Shown: positions 8,810 through 16,970, counted from the stretch's first letter. The stretch is 64,000 nucleotides of DNA from an uncultured Oscillospiraceae bacterium (GCA_947589225.1 CANQBC010000004.1:1-64000); one strand, 5' to 3'. Translations and numbers: made by a program. Notes: a model not told the origin generated them from the sequence alone.

Positions 8810-8865
8810 TTGACAAACGGAGCCTGCCGTGGTATTCTTTCGGATGGTTAGCGGATGCTAACCAT
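8810..8865 (+). promoter_or_regulatory. feo promoter with overlapping palindromic operator
   Basis: TTGACA (8810-8815) and TATTCT (8833-8838) have a 17-bp spacer. The palindrome at 8844-8865 (9-bp arms ATGGTTAGC/GCTAACCAT around GGAT) covers the expected transcription start. The half-site GGTTAG is the same as in DtxR/IdeR boxes, although the centre is longer than in the textbook 19-bp box, so a metal-dependent DtxR/MntR-type repressor is the likely reader. A second short dyad AGCTTTT/AAAAGCT follows at 8872-8893. Confidence 0.65.
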
Positions 8866-8920
8866 AAAATCAGCTTTTGAGTTAGGAAAAGCTAATTTTT
8901 GTTATAAGGGGGTAACTCAT

Positions 8921-9136
8921 GTGGTTCCGTTGACATTGGCGGAGGGCGGCGGGAAAAGCACCGTCGTTAAGATCACCGGCCGGGACGAGGTGCGGCAGCA
9001 CCTGGCGGAGCTGGGCTTTGTGGTGGGGGCGGACGTCGTCGTCACAAACAGGCTCGGCGGAAATATGATCGTGTCTGTGAAGGACTCGCGGGTCGCCATC
9101 GACAGGGACATGGCGAACCGGATCATGGTAAGGTGA
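8921..9136 (+). CDS. feoA: FeoA-type SH3-like ferrous iron transport accessory protein
   Basis: The 71-residue protein is a small FeoA-like beta-barrel: PLTLAEGG near the start, HLAELGFVVGADVVV in the middle and DSRVAIDRDMANRIMV at the end match the family pattern. FeoA binds the FeoB G-domain at the inner membrane face and tunes transport. GTG 8921 is preferred because AAGGGGG lies 8 bases upstream; a reading from 8855 would start upstream of that site and add an atypical N terminus. It is the first of two consecutive feoA genes, a common arrangement in Clostridia. Confidence 0.85.
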   Translation: MVPLTLAEGGGKSTVVKITGRDEVRQHLAELGFVVGADVVVTNRLGGNMIVSVKDSRVAIDRDMANRIMVR

Positions 9137-9161
9137 CGGGAGTCGAACCCGCGTCACCTTA
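9129..9161 (+). repeat. Minihelix-like palindrome sharing ends with the queT-leader element
   Basis: Arms TAAGGTGACG (9129-9138) and CGTCACCTTA (9152-9161) enclose GGAGTCGAACCCG. Read on the minus strand it looks like a 7-bp acceptor stem joined to a TpsiC arm (GCGGGTTCGACTCCCGT). The outer arms match those of the element at 44567-44767. It overlaps the feoA stop codon. Confidence 0.55.
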
Positions 9162-9205
9162 GACTTGGGGTAAATTCTGCCCCTCAAAATAAGGAGGTAC
9201 AACGT

Positions 9206-9427
9206 ATGAAAACATTGAAGGACGCGGCGGTAGGCTCCACGGTCACCGTGGCGAGGCTCCACGGCGAGGGCGCTCTGAAGCGGCGCATCATGGACATGGG
9301 CGTCACCCGCGGCGTGGAGATCTACGTCCGCAAGGTGGCCCCCCTGGGCGACCCCATCGAGGTCACGGTGCGGGGCTACGAGCTGAGCATCCGAAAGGCC
9401 GACGCGGAGAACATCGAGGTCGCCTGA
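9206..9427 (+). CDS. feoA: FeoA-type ferrous iron transport accessory protein
   Basis: The 73-residue protein is the second FeoA domain of the operon, with the typical order KDAAVGSTVTV, GEGALKRRIMDMGVTRG and GDPIEVTVRGYELSIRKADAENIEV. It should act at the cytosolic side of FeoB. AAGGAGG precedes the ATG. It differs clearly from the first FeoA, so this is an old duplication rather than a recent copy. Confidence 0.92.
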   Translation: MKTLKDAAVGSTVTVARLHGEGALKRRIMDMGVTRGVEIYVRKVAPLGDPIEVTVRGYELSIRKADAENIEVA

Positions 9428-9505
9428 TTTTTTTTCGCCTCAAAAGTTAGTCAACTATAACAATTATTATCTCCGGCTAACGCCGGGGAACAGGAGGAAC
9501 TGCCA

Positions 9506-11740
9506 ATGGAAATCAAGATCGCTCTTGCCGGGAACCCCAACTCCGGCAAGACCACCATGTTCAACGACCTGACAGGCTCCAACCAGTACGTGGGCAACTG
9601 GCCGGGGGTCACGGTGGAGAAGAAGGAGGGGAAGCTCCGGGGCCATAAGGACGTCACCATCCAAGACCTGCCCGGCATCTATTCCCTCTCCCCCTACACC
9701 CTGGAGGAGGTGGTCAGCCGTACATACCTTGTGGGGGAGCGGCCCAACGCCATCCTCAACATTGTGGACGGCACCAACATCGAGCGAAACCTCTACCTGA
9801 CCACCCAGCTCATCGAGCTTGGCATCCCGGTTGTGGTGGCCCTGAACATGGCGGATCTGGTTCGTAAGAACGGCGACACCATCGATGTCGACAGACTCAG
9901 CCGCGCGCTGGGCTGCCAGGTGGTGGAGACCTCCGCCTTAAAGGGCGAGGGTTCAAAGGCTGCCGCAGAGCTTGCGGTCAGGGCCGCCGAGGAGAAAAAG
10001 GCGGTGGATCTCCCCTCCGTCTTTCAGGGCAGCGTGGAACACGCCATCGCCCACATTGAGGAGTCCATCGAGACGTATGTGGATCCCCAGTTTGTTCGCT
10101 TCTACGCCATTAAGCTCTTTGAGCGGGACGAGAAGGTGCGGGTGGATCTGAAGCTGCCGGAGGATGTGGCGGCGCACATCGACGAGCACATTGTCGACTG
10201 CGAAAAGGAATTGGACGACGACGCGGAGAGCATCATCACCAACCAGCGTTACGCCTATATCGCGGGCGTGGTGGGCAAGGCGGTGAAAAAGAAGCGCTCC
10301 GGCCAGAAGATGAGCGTGTCGGACAGGATCGACAGGGTCGTCACCAACCGCATCCTGGCCCTTCCCATCTTCGCCTGCGTCATCCTTCTCATCTACTTCA
10401 TCGCCATGGGCCCCTCCCCCCAGGCCCTGGTGGACGGCTCCTTCCGGGAGGGCGAGTCCTGGGGTATCGGCATCGGCACCTGGGGCACGGACTGGGCCAA
10501 CGACGTGCTCTTTGGGGAGTGGGTGCCCGGACTTGTGGACAAGGCGCTTCTCAATTCCGAGGGCGAACCCGTGGTGGCCGATTGGCTTTACAGCCTCATC
10601 CAGGACGGCATCGTGGCCGGTGTAGGCTCGGTGCTGGGGTTTGTGCCCCAGATGCTTGTTTTGTTCCTCATGCTGTCCATCCTGGAGGACGTGGGCTACA
10701 TGTCCCGCGTGGCCTTCATCATGGATCGCATCTTCCGGCGCTTCGGCCTCAGCGGCAAGTCCTTCATCCCCATGCTGGTGGCCACGGGCTGCGGCGTGCC
10801 GGGCCTTATGGCCTCCCGCACCATCGAACAGGACAGGGATCGCAAGATGACCCTGATGACCACCACCTTCATGCCCTGCGGGGCGAAGCTGCCCATCATC
10901 GGCCTCATCGCCGGCGCCCTCTTCGGCAACTCCCCCTGGATCGCCGCCTCCGCCTACTTCATCGGTATGGGCTCCATCGTGGTCTCCGGCGTCATTCTCA
11001 AGAAGTTCAAGGCCTTCGCCGGCGAACCGGCCCCCTTCGTCATGGAGCTGCCCGCCTACCACGTCCCCAGCGCCTCCGGCGTGCTTCGCGCCACCTGGGA
11101 GCGCGGCTGGTCCTTCATCAAACGGGCGGGCACCATCATCGTTATCGCCTCCATCATCGTCTGGTTCCTCCAGGGCTTCGGCTTTGAGAACGGCTTCGGC
11201 ATGGTGGAGGATCAGGACAATTCCCTGATGGCCGCCGTCGGCGGGGCCATCGCCTGGATCTTCGCGCCTCTGGGCTTCGGCAACTGGCGCGCCGCCGTGG
11301 CCTCCCTCTCCGGCTTAGTGGCCAAGGAGAACGTGGTCAACACCTTCGGCATCCTCTACCACTTCGCCGGGGAGATCAGTGAGAACGGCGACGAGATCTG
11401 GGCCCTTGTGGCGGCGGATTACACGAAATACTCCGCCTTCTCCTTCATGGTATTCAACCTGCTGTGCGCTCCCTGCTTTGCCGCCATCGGCGCCATCCGC
11501 CGGGAGATGAACAACTGGAAGTGGACCCTCGCCGCCGTGGGCTACATGTGCCTGTGGGCGTATGTGCTGGCGCTGATCGTCTATCAGATAGCCGGCCTCA
11601 TCGGCGGGGCGGTGGGCTTCAACTTCTTCACCGTCGCGGCCCTGGTCCTTCTGGCGGGCATCCTCTACCTGCTCTTCAGGAGGAACCCCTACGACGGGAA
11701 CGGCAGCCGGCTTTCCGACAGAGAGGCCGCCCATGCTTGA
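9506..11740 (+). CDS. feoB: Ferrous iron transporter FeoB
   Basis: The 744-residue polytopic protein has an N-terminal GTPase: G1 GNPNSGKTT at residues 9-17, G2-region threonine in NWPGVTVEKK, G3 DLPG at 54-57 and G4 NMAD near 120. A helical GDI-like spacer follows to about 270. The rest contains repeated membrane segments with the two Gate motifs, including GYMSRVAFIMDR, the conserved Cys in ATGCGVPG and MPCGAKLPI. It imports Fe(II) across the cytoplasmic membrane. AGGAGG lies before the ATG. The 3' end overlaps the next gene by 8 bases. Confidence 0.97.
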   Translation: MEIKIALAGNPNSGKTTMFNDLTGSNQYVGNWPGVTVEKKEGKLRGHKDVTIQDLPGIYSLSPYTLEEVVSRTYLVGERPNAILNIVDGTNIERNLYLTTQLIELGIPVVVALNMADLVRKNGDTIDVDRLSRALGCQVVETSALKGEGSKAAAELAVRAAEEKKAVDLPSVFQGSVEHAIAHIEESIETYVDPQFVRFYAIKLFERDEKVRVDLKLPEDVAAHIDEHIVDCEKELDDDAESIITNQRYAYIAGVVGKAVKKKRSGQKMSVSDRIDRVVTNRILALPIFACVILLIYFIAMGPSPQALVDGSFREGESWGIGIGTWGTDWANDVLFGEWVPGLVDKALLNSEGEPVVADWLYSLIQDGIVAGVGSVLGFVPQMLVLFLMLSILEDVGYMSRVAFIMDRIFRRFGLSGKSFIPMLVATGCGVPGLMASRTIEQDRDRKMTLMTTTFMPCGAKLPIIGLIAGALFGNSPWIAASAYFIGMGSIVVSGVILKKFKAFAGEPAPFVMELPAYHVPSASGVLRATWERGWSFIKRAGTIIVIASIIVWFLQGFGFENGFGMVEDQDNSLMAAVGGAIAWIFAPLGFGNWRAAVASLSGLVAKENVVNTFGILYHFAGEISENGDEIWALVAADYTKYSAFSFMVFNLLCAPCFAAIGAIRREMNNWKWTLAAVGYMCLWAYVLALIVYQIAGLIGGAVGFNFFTVAALVLLAGILYLLFRRNPYDGNGSRLSDREAAHA

Positions 11741-11924
11741 GTTTCTCTCTGAAAATCTGGCGACCATCGTTGTCGCCGCCGTCCTGGCGGCCATCGTGAT
11801 CCTCATCGTGGTCAGGATGGTGAGGGGCCGCAAAAAAGGCGGCTGCTCCTGCGGCTCCGCCTGTTCGTGCTGTCCCAACGCGGGGTCGTGCCACGCAAAT
11901 ACAAAACCCTCCCAAAACCGCTGA
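11733..11924 (+). CDS. FeoB-associated Cys-rich membrane protein
   Basis: The 63-residue protein has one N-terminal membrane helix (about residues 8-28), a basic stretch RGRKKGG and a cysteine cluster CSCGSACSCC...SC. Such proteins follow feoB in many Firmicutes and are thought to help handle iron or electrons at the membrane. The ATG lies inside the feoB 3' end, so translation is probably coupled. Confidence 0.85.
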   Translation: MLEFLSENLATIVVAAVLAAIVILIVVRMVRGRKKGGCSCGSACSCCPNAGSCHANTKPSQNR

Positions 11925-11944
11925 ACCCCATATACCTCCATTTC

Positions 11945-12020
11945 TGAGGCTGCCGAAAAAGGACAACGTCCTTTTTCGGCAGCCTCAAACGCTCCGTGCG
12001 AGAAATCGTCGGAGCGTTTT
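11945..12020 (+). terminator. Double hairpin ending the feo operon
   Basis: The first hairpin (11945-11987) has a 20-bp perfect stem with a 3-base loop. The second (about 11987-12020) pairs AAACGCTCCG with CGGAGCGTTTT and ends in a short T-run. Together they follow the last feo gene by 20 bases. Confidence 0.7.
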
Positions 12021-12100
12021 CTGTTGGGTTCGGAGGGGGCATTATGGACAGGATTTTGATAAAACGCCTCAATGGACGGTAGATTTTTTCACATTCAGGT

Positions 12101-12433
12101 GCTATACTATCCGCATACGCGGATAGTATACTGATTTTTAAGCCGTTTTTCTCCCCGGCTTCGCCGGGAACCAAAAAACACGGCAAATATGCCATTCCCG
12201 CAGAGCGGGTATGGCATACTATTCGCATACGCGGATAGTATATTGACTTTTAAGCCGTTTTTCTCCCCGGCTTCGCCGGGAACCGAAAAACAAGGCAAAT
12301 ATGCCATTCCCGCAGAGCGGGTATGGCATACTATCCGCATACGCGGATAGTATATTGACTTTTAAGCCGTTTTTCTCCCCGGCTTCGCCGGGAACCGAAA
12401 AACACGGCGAATATGCCCGCATGCGCGGATAGT
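12101..12433. repeat. Three tandem 112-bp palindrome-rich repeats
   Basis: Copies begin at about 12101, 12214 and 12326; the third is cut short. Each unit holds three hairpins: ACTATCCGC/GCGGATAGT around ATAC, CCCGGC/GCCGGG around TTC, and GCCATTCCCGC/GCGGGTATGGC around AGA. Minus-strand open frames through it repeat the same peptide and are not genes. A related solo unit lies in opposite orientation at 19150-19240. The 525 bases between feo and the next gene hold only these repeats and the terminator. Confidence 0.85.
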
Positions 12434-12450
12434 TATGGAGGTGCAAAATC

Positions 12451-13041
12451 ATGGCGATCATTCGTGGCACGGCGATGGGCACAGACGGCGTTCTATCCGG
12501 CGTCTCCGTCGAGCTCAAAAACGAGCGGTTCGAGACCGTGTACCAGGCTCTCAGCGACGAGGCCGGTTCCTTCCGCTTGTCTGTCCCGGACGGGACTTAT
12601 CCTTTTCTGACCGCCGTTCGGGAGTACGGCGACCGCTATCTCGAGTATTGGGCGCAAAACGTCCCGGCGCGGGGGGAGCTGACGCTGGACGCGCGCATCG
12701 ACACGCTGGAGGTTTATGGACTGCACGCCTTTCATGTGAAAGGGGCGGCCAACGCTCTGACGATCTATTTTCGCCCAATGAGCCTGCAAAAGTTCAAATT
12801 TGGCGAACCCGACATCGCGCCCGCCCTTGGCGAGGGGGACGTCACGGTCATGGTTGACGGGCAGCGAAGCGAGGTCTATTTGCTCAACCGGGTGCGGGAG
12901 TACGCCGGTGAGGACGTCGGGTTTCTGACCGCCTATCTGCTTCAGGTCTCCGTTCCGCGGGACGCCAATGAGTGGAAGCGGGTGGACGTCACGGTTTACG
13001 ACGGTGACGGCCATTTTGGCTGCGCCACGCTGTTCCGGTGA
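12451..13041 (+). CDS. Protein with N-terminal carboxypeptidase-regulatory-like beta domain
   Basis: The 196-residue product begins with a beta-sandwich signature typical of carboxypeptidase-regulatory or transthyretin-like domains: GTDGVLSGVSVELKN, then DEAGSFRLSVPDGTYPF at residues 37-53. The rest is predicted beta-rich and has no family I recognise. There is no signal peptide or membrane segment, so it appears cytosolic unless exported another way. GGAGGT precedes the ATG. The gene starts right at the edge of the tandem repeat array. Confidence 0.6.
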   Translation: MAIIRGTAMGTDGVLSGVSVELKNERFETVYQALSDEAGSFRLSVPDGTYPFLTAVREYGDRYLEYWAQNVPARGELTLDARIDTLEVYGLHAFHVKGAANALTIYFRPMSLQKFKFGEPDIAPALGEGDVTVMVDGQRSEVYLLNRVREYAGEDVGFLTAYLLQVSVPRDANEWKRVDVTVYDGDGHFGCATLFR

Positions 13042-13105
13042 ACAGGATAGTTTCTTTCGGCGCCCATCTTCTCGACCGAAAAACGAAAAAACAAGGAGGC
13101 CCGCC

Positions 13106-13501
13106 ATGTCTGCGCCCACGTCCGTCGTCGCCGCCCTCATCTGGAGGGACGGGAAATTTATGATCTGCCGCCGTCCGCCCAACAAGGCGCGGGGGAACCT
13201 CTACGAATTTGTGGGCGGGAAGGTGGAACCGGGGGAGACGAAGGAGGAGGCGCTGGCCAGGGAGTGCCGGGAGGAGCTGGACGTCGCCGTCCGCGCCAAG
13301 TCCGTCTTTATGGAGCTTATCCACGAATACCCCGATATGACCGTGGATCTGACGCTCTTCAACGCCGAGCTGACGAAGGGCGAGCCTCAGATGCTGGAGC
13401 ACACGGACATCCGCTGGATCGCGCCGTCGGAGATCCCCAACTACGCTTTCTGCCCCGCGGACGGGGCCATCCTGAAAAAGCTGATGGAGGGGGCTTCGTA
13501 A
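13106..13501 (+). CDS. Nudix hydrolase, MutT/8-oxo-dGTP diphosphatase-like
   Basis: The 131-residue protein carries a complete Nudix box at residues 38-60 (GKVEPGETKEEALARE then REELDV), which binds metal and the diphosphate. The N-terminal pattern VVAALIWRDGKFMICRRP and the size fit MutT/CTP pyrophosphohydrolase-like sanitising enzymes. ATG 13106 has AAGGAGG upstream and is preferred over an earlier in-frame ATG at 12968 inside the preceding gene. It follows that gene in the same orientation with a 64-base gap. Confidence 0.88.
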   Translation: MSAPTSVVAALIWRDGKFMICRRPPNKARGNLYEFVGGKVEPGETKEEALARECREELDVAVRAKSVFMELIHEYPDMTVDLTLFNAELTKGEPQMLEHTDIRWIAPSEIPNYAFCPADGAILKKLMEGAS

Positions 13502-13508
13502 GCGGAAG

Positions 13509-14126
13509 CTACCGGGGCAGAGCCAGGATACCCGCGCAGTAGGAGACCTGCGTAAACGCAAGCTTCGGGAAAGCGCGTTTCAGTTCATCAACGACAAAAT
13601 AGATCTCCTCGTCGTCCCATTCATCGCCGGCCGCCTCCCGGCATTGCTCCAGCTCCTCACGGGTCTCAAAAGCGACGTCGCCGATCAAAATCTGCCCGTC
13701 CTCCTTGAGAAGGCTTTGCAGCGTGTGGAGAAACGCGGCCTTCTGTTCATCCGTCAGATGATGCAGAGAGTACGTCGCCACGATGAAATCATAGCTCTGC
13801 CGATACAAGGGTTCCGCCAACCCCTGCGTAAAATCTCCCTGATAGAGCCTGGCGTTGGGCATTTTCCCGCTTGCCAATTCGATCATCCGGGGCGAGAAAT
13901 CCTGCCCGTAAATCACGCAGCCCTGTTCATATAACTTTGTCGTGAGGGTGCCGGTGCCGAACCCGACGTCAAGCACCGCCGCGTTTTTCTTTTCAAGGAC
14001 GGTTTGATAGATGCGGCCGAGCACATCCTTATACCCGGCGAAGGGATACGTCTTTTCCTCGTCGGAAATACTTACTGCTTTGTCGTAATCATCCGCCCAC
14101 AAGTCAAACCCTGTTTTGTCTAACAA
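13509..14126 (-). CDS. Class I SAM-dependent methyltransferase
   Basis: The 205-residue protein shows a Rossmann-type methyltransferase core: motif I VLDVGFGTGTLT around residues 51-62, an acidic motif II in IYGQDFSPRMIELA and motif IV DFIVATYSLHHLT. The N-terminal FDLWADDYDKAV resembles YrrT-like methyltransferases, but the acceptor cannot be told from sequence. It converges on the Nudix gene (7-base gap), so the two are not co-transcribed. Confidence 0.82.
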   Translation of the reverse strand: MLDKTGFDLWADDYDKAVSISDEEKTYPFAGYKDVLGRIYQTVLEKKNAAVLDVGFGTGTLTTKLYEQGCVIYGQDFSPRMIELASGKMPNARLYQGDFTQGLAEPLYRQSYDFIVATYSLHHLTDEQKAAFLHTLQSLLKEDGQILIGDVAFETREELEQCREAAGDEWDDEEIYFVVDELKRAFPKLAFTQVSYCAGILALPR

Positions 14127-14190
14127 GTCTGTACCTCCCGCTTTCCCTGCGCCCAGGAGCCGCCCACGCGGCCTTATTTAGCCTATTTTT

Positions 14191-14225
14191 ATGCCCGGCT
14201 CTCCTTGTGGAGGGCCGGGCATTTT
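14191..14225. terminator. Hairpin between fakA and the methyltransferase gene
   Basis: ATGCCCGGC pairs with GCCGGGCAT around a loop of about 13 bases. The T-rich side is on the plus strand. It lies just after the fakA stop codon, so it probably ends that minus-strand transcript despite lacking a good U-tract in that direction. Confidence 0.45.
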
Positions 14226-14237
14226 GCCGCTTTTCAA

Positions 14238-15932
14238 TTATTCCGCCGAGATCATGTAGTAGTACACGGGCTGACCGCCGGAGATGAGCTGGATGTCGGC
14301 GTCCGGGAAGATCGCCGAGAGCTTTTCCTCCACGGCGCGGGCCGCCTCCTCCGTCACGTCCTCGCCGTAGAAGATGGTGAGAACCTCCGGGTCAAAGCCC
14401 CGGACGGCGTCGGCGATGCCGCTGATGAGCTCGGCAAGGTCGGAGGTGCTGGCCAAAAGCTGGTTTTCCAGCAGGGCCAGATATTCGCCGGATTTGATGT
14501 GGCTGCCGTCAAACTCCGAGTCCCGCGCCGCGTATGTAACGAGGGCGGTGTGGACGGTGCCGCAGGCGTCGGTCATGGCGTCGGTAAGCTCGTCCGGCTC
14601 CAGGGAGTCGTCGAAGCACACCAGGGCTGAGATGCCCTGAGGTACGGTCTTGGAGGGGATGACCACCACGTTCTTATCGGTGAGCCGGTCGCACTGCTGG
14701 GCGGCCATGATAATATTCTTGTTGTTGGGGAGGACGAAAACCGTCTCCGCGGGGACGGACTGGACGGCCCGCAGGATGTCCTCGGTGGAGGGGTTCATGG
14801 TCTGCCCTCCGGTGACCAGGGCGTCCACGCCCAGGTTCTTGAACACCGCGTGCATCCCGGAGCCGGCGCAGACGGCCACAAGGCCGTATTTCTTCTCAGG
14901 CGGCACGTCCACGGGGCCGGCCTTCTGCTCCTCCTCCATGGCCTCCAGCTCCCGCTCCACCGCCTCAAGGTCGTCGGTGGACTGGGCCTTCCGGCCCGCG
15001 GCAAGGTCGTCGCGCTGGGTGACCATGTTCTCGATCTTGGCAAGCTCCAGAACGCCGTACTGCTGGGCGGCGTTGAGGGCGTCGCCGGGGGTATTGGTAT
15101 GGACGTGGACTTTGAACGCCTCGTCGTCCTCGCCGATGACCAGACTGTCGCCTATGGAGCTCAGATACTCCCGGAAGGGGTCAATGTCAACGTCCGGCTC
15201 CTTCTTGCGGACAATGAAAACGGTGTCGAAAGCGAAGGTGATCTCCTCGTCGGACAACCCCGCGAAGTCCGCACCCTCACTCTCGGGTTCATCGTCCGTG
15301 GCGACGTGTTCGACAGGCTGACCAAGGATGGCGGAGAGCATGCCGCGAAGGATGCAAAGATACCCCTTGCCGCCCGCGTCCACAACGCCGGCCTTTTTGA
15401 GCACGGGGTTTTGCTCGGTAGTGCCGGCCAGGGCCGTATCCCCGGCGGCGATCATCCGGTCGAACATCTCCTCCATATCCTCGCCGGTCTCGGCGTAGGC
15501 CCGCGCCGCCTCGGCGGCGATACGGGAGACGGTGAGAATGGTGCCCTCGGTGGGGCGCATGACGGCCTTGTAGGCCGCGTCCACCCCCCGCTGGAAGGCT
15601 GCCGCCAGCTCGGCGGCGTTGCAGGTTTTCTTCTCCTTCAGGCTCTTTCCGATCCCCCGGAAGAGGAGGGAGAGGATGACCCCGGAGTTGCCCCGCGCGC
15701 CCCGCAGAAGGGCGCTGGCCACGGCGTCAGCCACGGCGGTGACGGTGGCGAAGTCGCCGTTTTTCAGGGCGGTGACGCCGGAGCCCATGGTGAGGCTCAT
15801 GTTGGTACCCGTGTCGCCGTCGGGGACAGGGAACACGTTGAGTTCGTTTATCTGCTGCTTATTCCGCTCCAGGAGAGCGGCCCCTGAGATGATCATTGAC
15901 TTCAGGAGCTCGGCATCTATCGACTGTATCAA
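14238..15932 (-). CDS. fakA: Fatty acid kinase catalytic subunit FakA (DAK2 domain)
   Basis: The 564-residue protein has an N-terminal DhaL/DAK2 domain with the nucleotide-metal motif NVFPVPDGDTGTNMSLTM (residues 31-48) and LLRGARGNSGVILS, a central region and a C-terminal DegV-related domain ending in GGQPVYYYMISAE. FakA phosphorylates acyl chains bound by DegV-type FakB proteins, feeding exogenous fatty acids to phospholipid synthesis. A DegV-family gene in this window (22032) could supply a partner. It follows the Asp23 gene by 14 bases, the usual pairing in Firmicutes. Confidence 0.92.
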   Translation of the reverse strand: MIQSIDAELLKSMIISGAALLERNKQQINELNVFPVPDGDTGTNMSLTMGSGVTALKNGDFATVTAVADAVASALLRGARGNSGVILSLLFRGIGKSLKEKKTCNAAELAAAFQRGVDAAYKAVMRPTEGTILTVSRIAAEAARAYAETGEDMEEMFDRMIAAGDTALAGTTEQNPVLKKAGVVDAGGKGYLCILRGMLSAILGQPVEHVATDDEPESEGADFAGLSDEEITFAFDTVFIVRKKEPDVDIDPFREYLSSIGDSLVIGEDDEAFKVHVHTNTPGDALNAAQQYGVLELAKIENMVTQRDDLAAGRKAQSTDDLEAVERELEAMEEEQKAGPVDVPPEKKYGLVAVCAGSGMHAVFKNLGVDALVTGGQTMNPSTEDILRAVQSVPAETVFVLPNNKNIIMAAQQCDRLTDKNVVVIPSKTVPQGISALVCFDDSLEPDELTDAMTDACGTVHTALVTYAARDSEFDGSHIKSGEYLALLENQLLASTSDLAELISGIADAVRGFDPEVLTIFYGEDVTEEAARAVEEKLSAIFPDADIQLISGGQPVYYYMISAE

Positions 15933-15946
15933 GGCTTAGTCCTCCA

Positions 15947-16297
15947 TCAATCCATACTGACCGAGTCCACATACACGTCCACGGAGCGGACATCAATACC
16001 GGTGGCCTCGGTGATCTTGTATTTTACTTCGCTGATGATGCTGCTGCACAGCACCGGGATGTTGACTCCCTGGTCAACAATGATATGAAGATCGATGAGG
16101 ATATAATCCTCGCCGTAGGCGATGTGTACGCCCTTGCCCATCGCCTCGGGCTTGAGAAGATGCACAAGACCGTCGGTCACGGAGCGCATCGCCATGCCCT
16201 TAACTCCGAAGCAGCTGGTGGCCGCGTCGCCCACCAATGTGGTGATGACGTCCGGCGAAATGGAGATGACGCCGAGATTCGTCTTGAATCTGACCAT
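15947..16297 (-). CDS. Asp23/Gls24 family envelope stress protein
   Basis: The 116-residue protein matches the short Asp23/YloU family: GVISISPDVITTLVGDAATSCFGVKGMA at the start, HIAYGEDYILIDLHIIVDQGVNIP in the middle and VRSVDVYVDSVS at the end. In Firmicutes yloU sits directly upstream of the DAK2 kinase gene, exactly as here. Its molecular role is not established; relatives associate with the membrane. Confidence 0.9.
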   Translation of the reverse strand: MVRFKTNLGVISISPDVITTLVGDAATSCFGVKGMAMRSVTDGLVHLLKPEAMGKGVHIAYGEDYILIDLHIIVDQGVNIPVLCSSIISEVKYKITEATGIDVRSVDVYVDSVSMD

Positions 16298-16350
16298 ATC
16301 GACACCCCTTTTCAGTTATTCAGGATTTGAAACCCAATCATACGCATATC

Positions 16351-16379
16351 ATTATAATACATCACGTCACCGTATACAA
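16351..16379 (-). promoter_or_regulatory. Promoter of the asp23-fakA operon
   Basis: On the minus strand TTGTAT (16374-16379) and TATAAT (16351-16356) are spaced by 17 bp, about 55 bases upstream of the Asp23 start codon. Confidence 0.6.
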
Positions 16380-16456
16380 GAGGGCAAAACCACGATTTTT
16401 TTGAAAAATAGACCCTCTCTTCGCAAAATTCTGATATAAAATATATGCGCCGGGTA

Positions 16457-16485
16457 TTGCAAAAAATAAACACTTAGTGTAAAAT
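16457..16485 (+). promoter_or_regulatory. Promoter of the small membrane protein gene
   Basis: TTGCAA (16457-16462) and TAAAAT (16480-16485) with a 17-bp spacer lie 35 bases before the ATG at 16521, divergent from the asp23 promoter. Confidence 0.6.
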
Positions 16486-16520
16486 ATGTTTTATACCGTA
16501 ATCTATATGGAGGTAAAAAC

Positions 16521-16718
16521 ATGAGCAGGAAGAGGATTGCCATACTTATTTCGGTAATAGCCGCGGTTGCCGCCGCCGTTACGGCTGTGATCGTGTTCCG
16601 CCGGCAGATCGCCGCGTTTATTGAACTTCTGGAGGAAAAATTTCGGAATCCCTCCGGTAAGTCCGTCCCCAGGGAGAACTTCACCGATGAGGAACGCGAG
16701 TCCTTCGCGGACATCTGA
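16521..16718 (+). CDS. Small single-pass membrane protein
   Basis: The 65-residue product has an N-terminal hydrophobic segment (residues 7-26) flanked by MSRKR, then a soluble tail with an amphipathic stretch and an acidic end (FTDEERESFADI). I do not recognise the family. Reality as a gene is supported by its own promoter, a GGAGGT site 7 bases before the ATG and a strong terminator 12 bases after the stop codon. Topology is likely N-in with the tail outside. Confidence 0.6.
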   Translation: MSRKRIAILISVIAAVAAAVTAVIVFRRQIAAFIELLEEKFRNPSGKSVPRENFTDEERESFADI

Positions 16719-16730
16719 GCGCAAAAAAGC

Positions 16731-16757
16731 TTCCCCGTGCCGCTTTGGCACGGGGAA
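16731..16757. terminator. Bidirectional terminator
   Basis: A perfect 11-bp stem TTCCCCGTGCC/GGCACGGGGAA around GCTTT has TTTTTATT on its plus side and GCTTTTTT on its minus side. It serves both the small membrane protein gene and the convergent regulator gene. Confidence 0.85.
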
Positions 16758-16760
16758 TTT

Positions 16761-16970
16761 TTATTCCTCTTTTTTATATTCCAGAATGTCCCCCGGCTGG
16801 CACTCCAGGGCCTCGCAGATGGCCTCCAGGGTGGAGAAGCGGATGGCGCTGACCTTGCCGGTTTTGATTTTGGAGAGATTCACGTTGGCGATGCCCACCT
16901 TCTCCGCAAGGGCGTTCAGGGACATCTTCCGGTCGGCCATCACCCGGTCAAGGCGTAAAATAATTGGCAT
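16761..16970 (-). CDS. Small Xre/Cro-type transcriptional regulator
   Basis: The 69-residue protein is almost entirely one helix-turn-helix domain (MADRKMSLNALAEKVGIANVNLSKIKTGKVSAIRFSTLEAICEAL), like YozG and similar short Cro/CI proteins. It follows a DUF2975 membrane protein by 9 bases. This pair is widespread in Firmicutes, and the regulator is presumed to control its own operon, perhaps through the palindrome at 17662-17682. Confidence 0.85.
   Translation of the reverse strand: MPIILRLDRVMADRKMSLNALAEKVGIANVNLSKIKTGKVSAIRFSTLEAICEALECQPGDILEYKKEE

Noticed and set aside
12101-12433. Possible CRISPR array
   Set aside because: There are only three units, the whole 112-bp unit repeats without variable spacers, and no cas genes are in the window.
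11812-12518. Overlapping minus-strand frames encoding repeated peptides such as GEAGEKNGLK
   Set aside because: They are translations of the 112-bp tandem repeats, made of palindromes, and differ in frame and length between copies.
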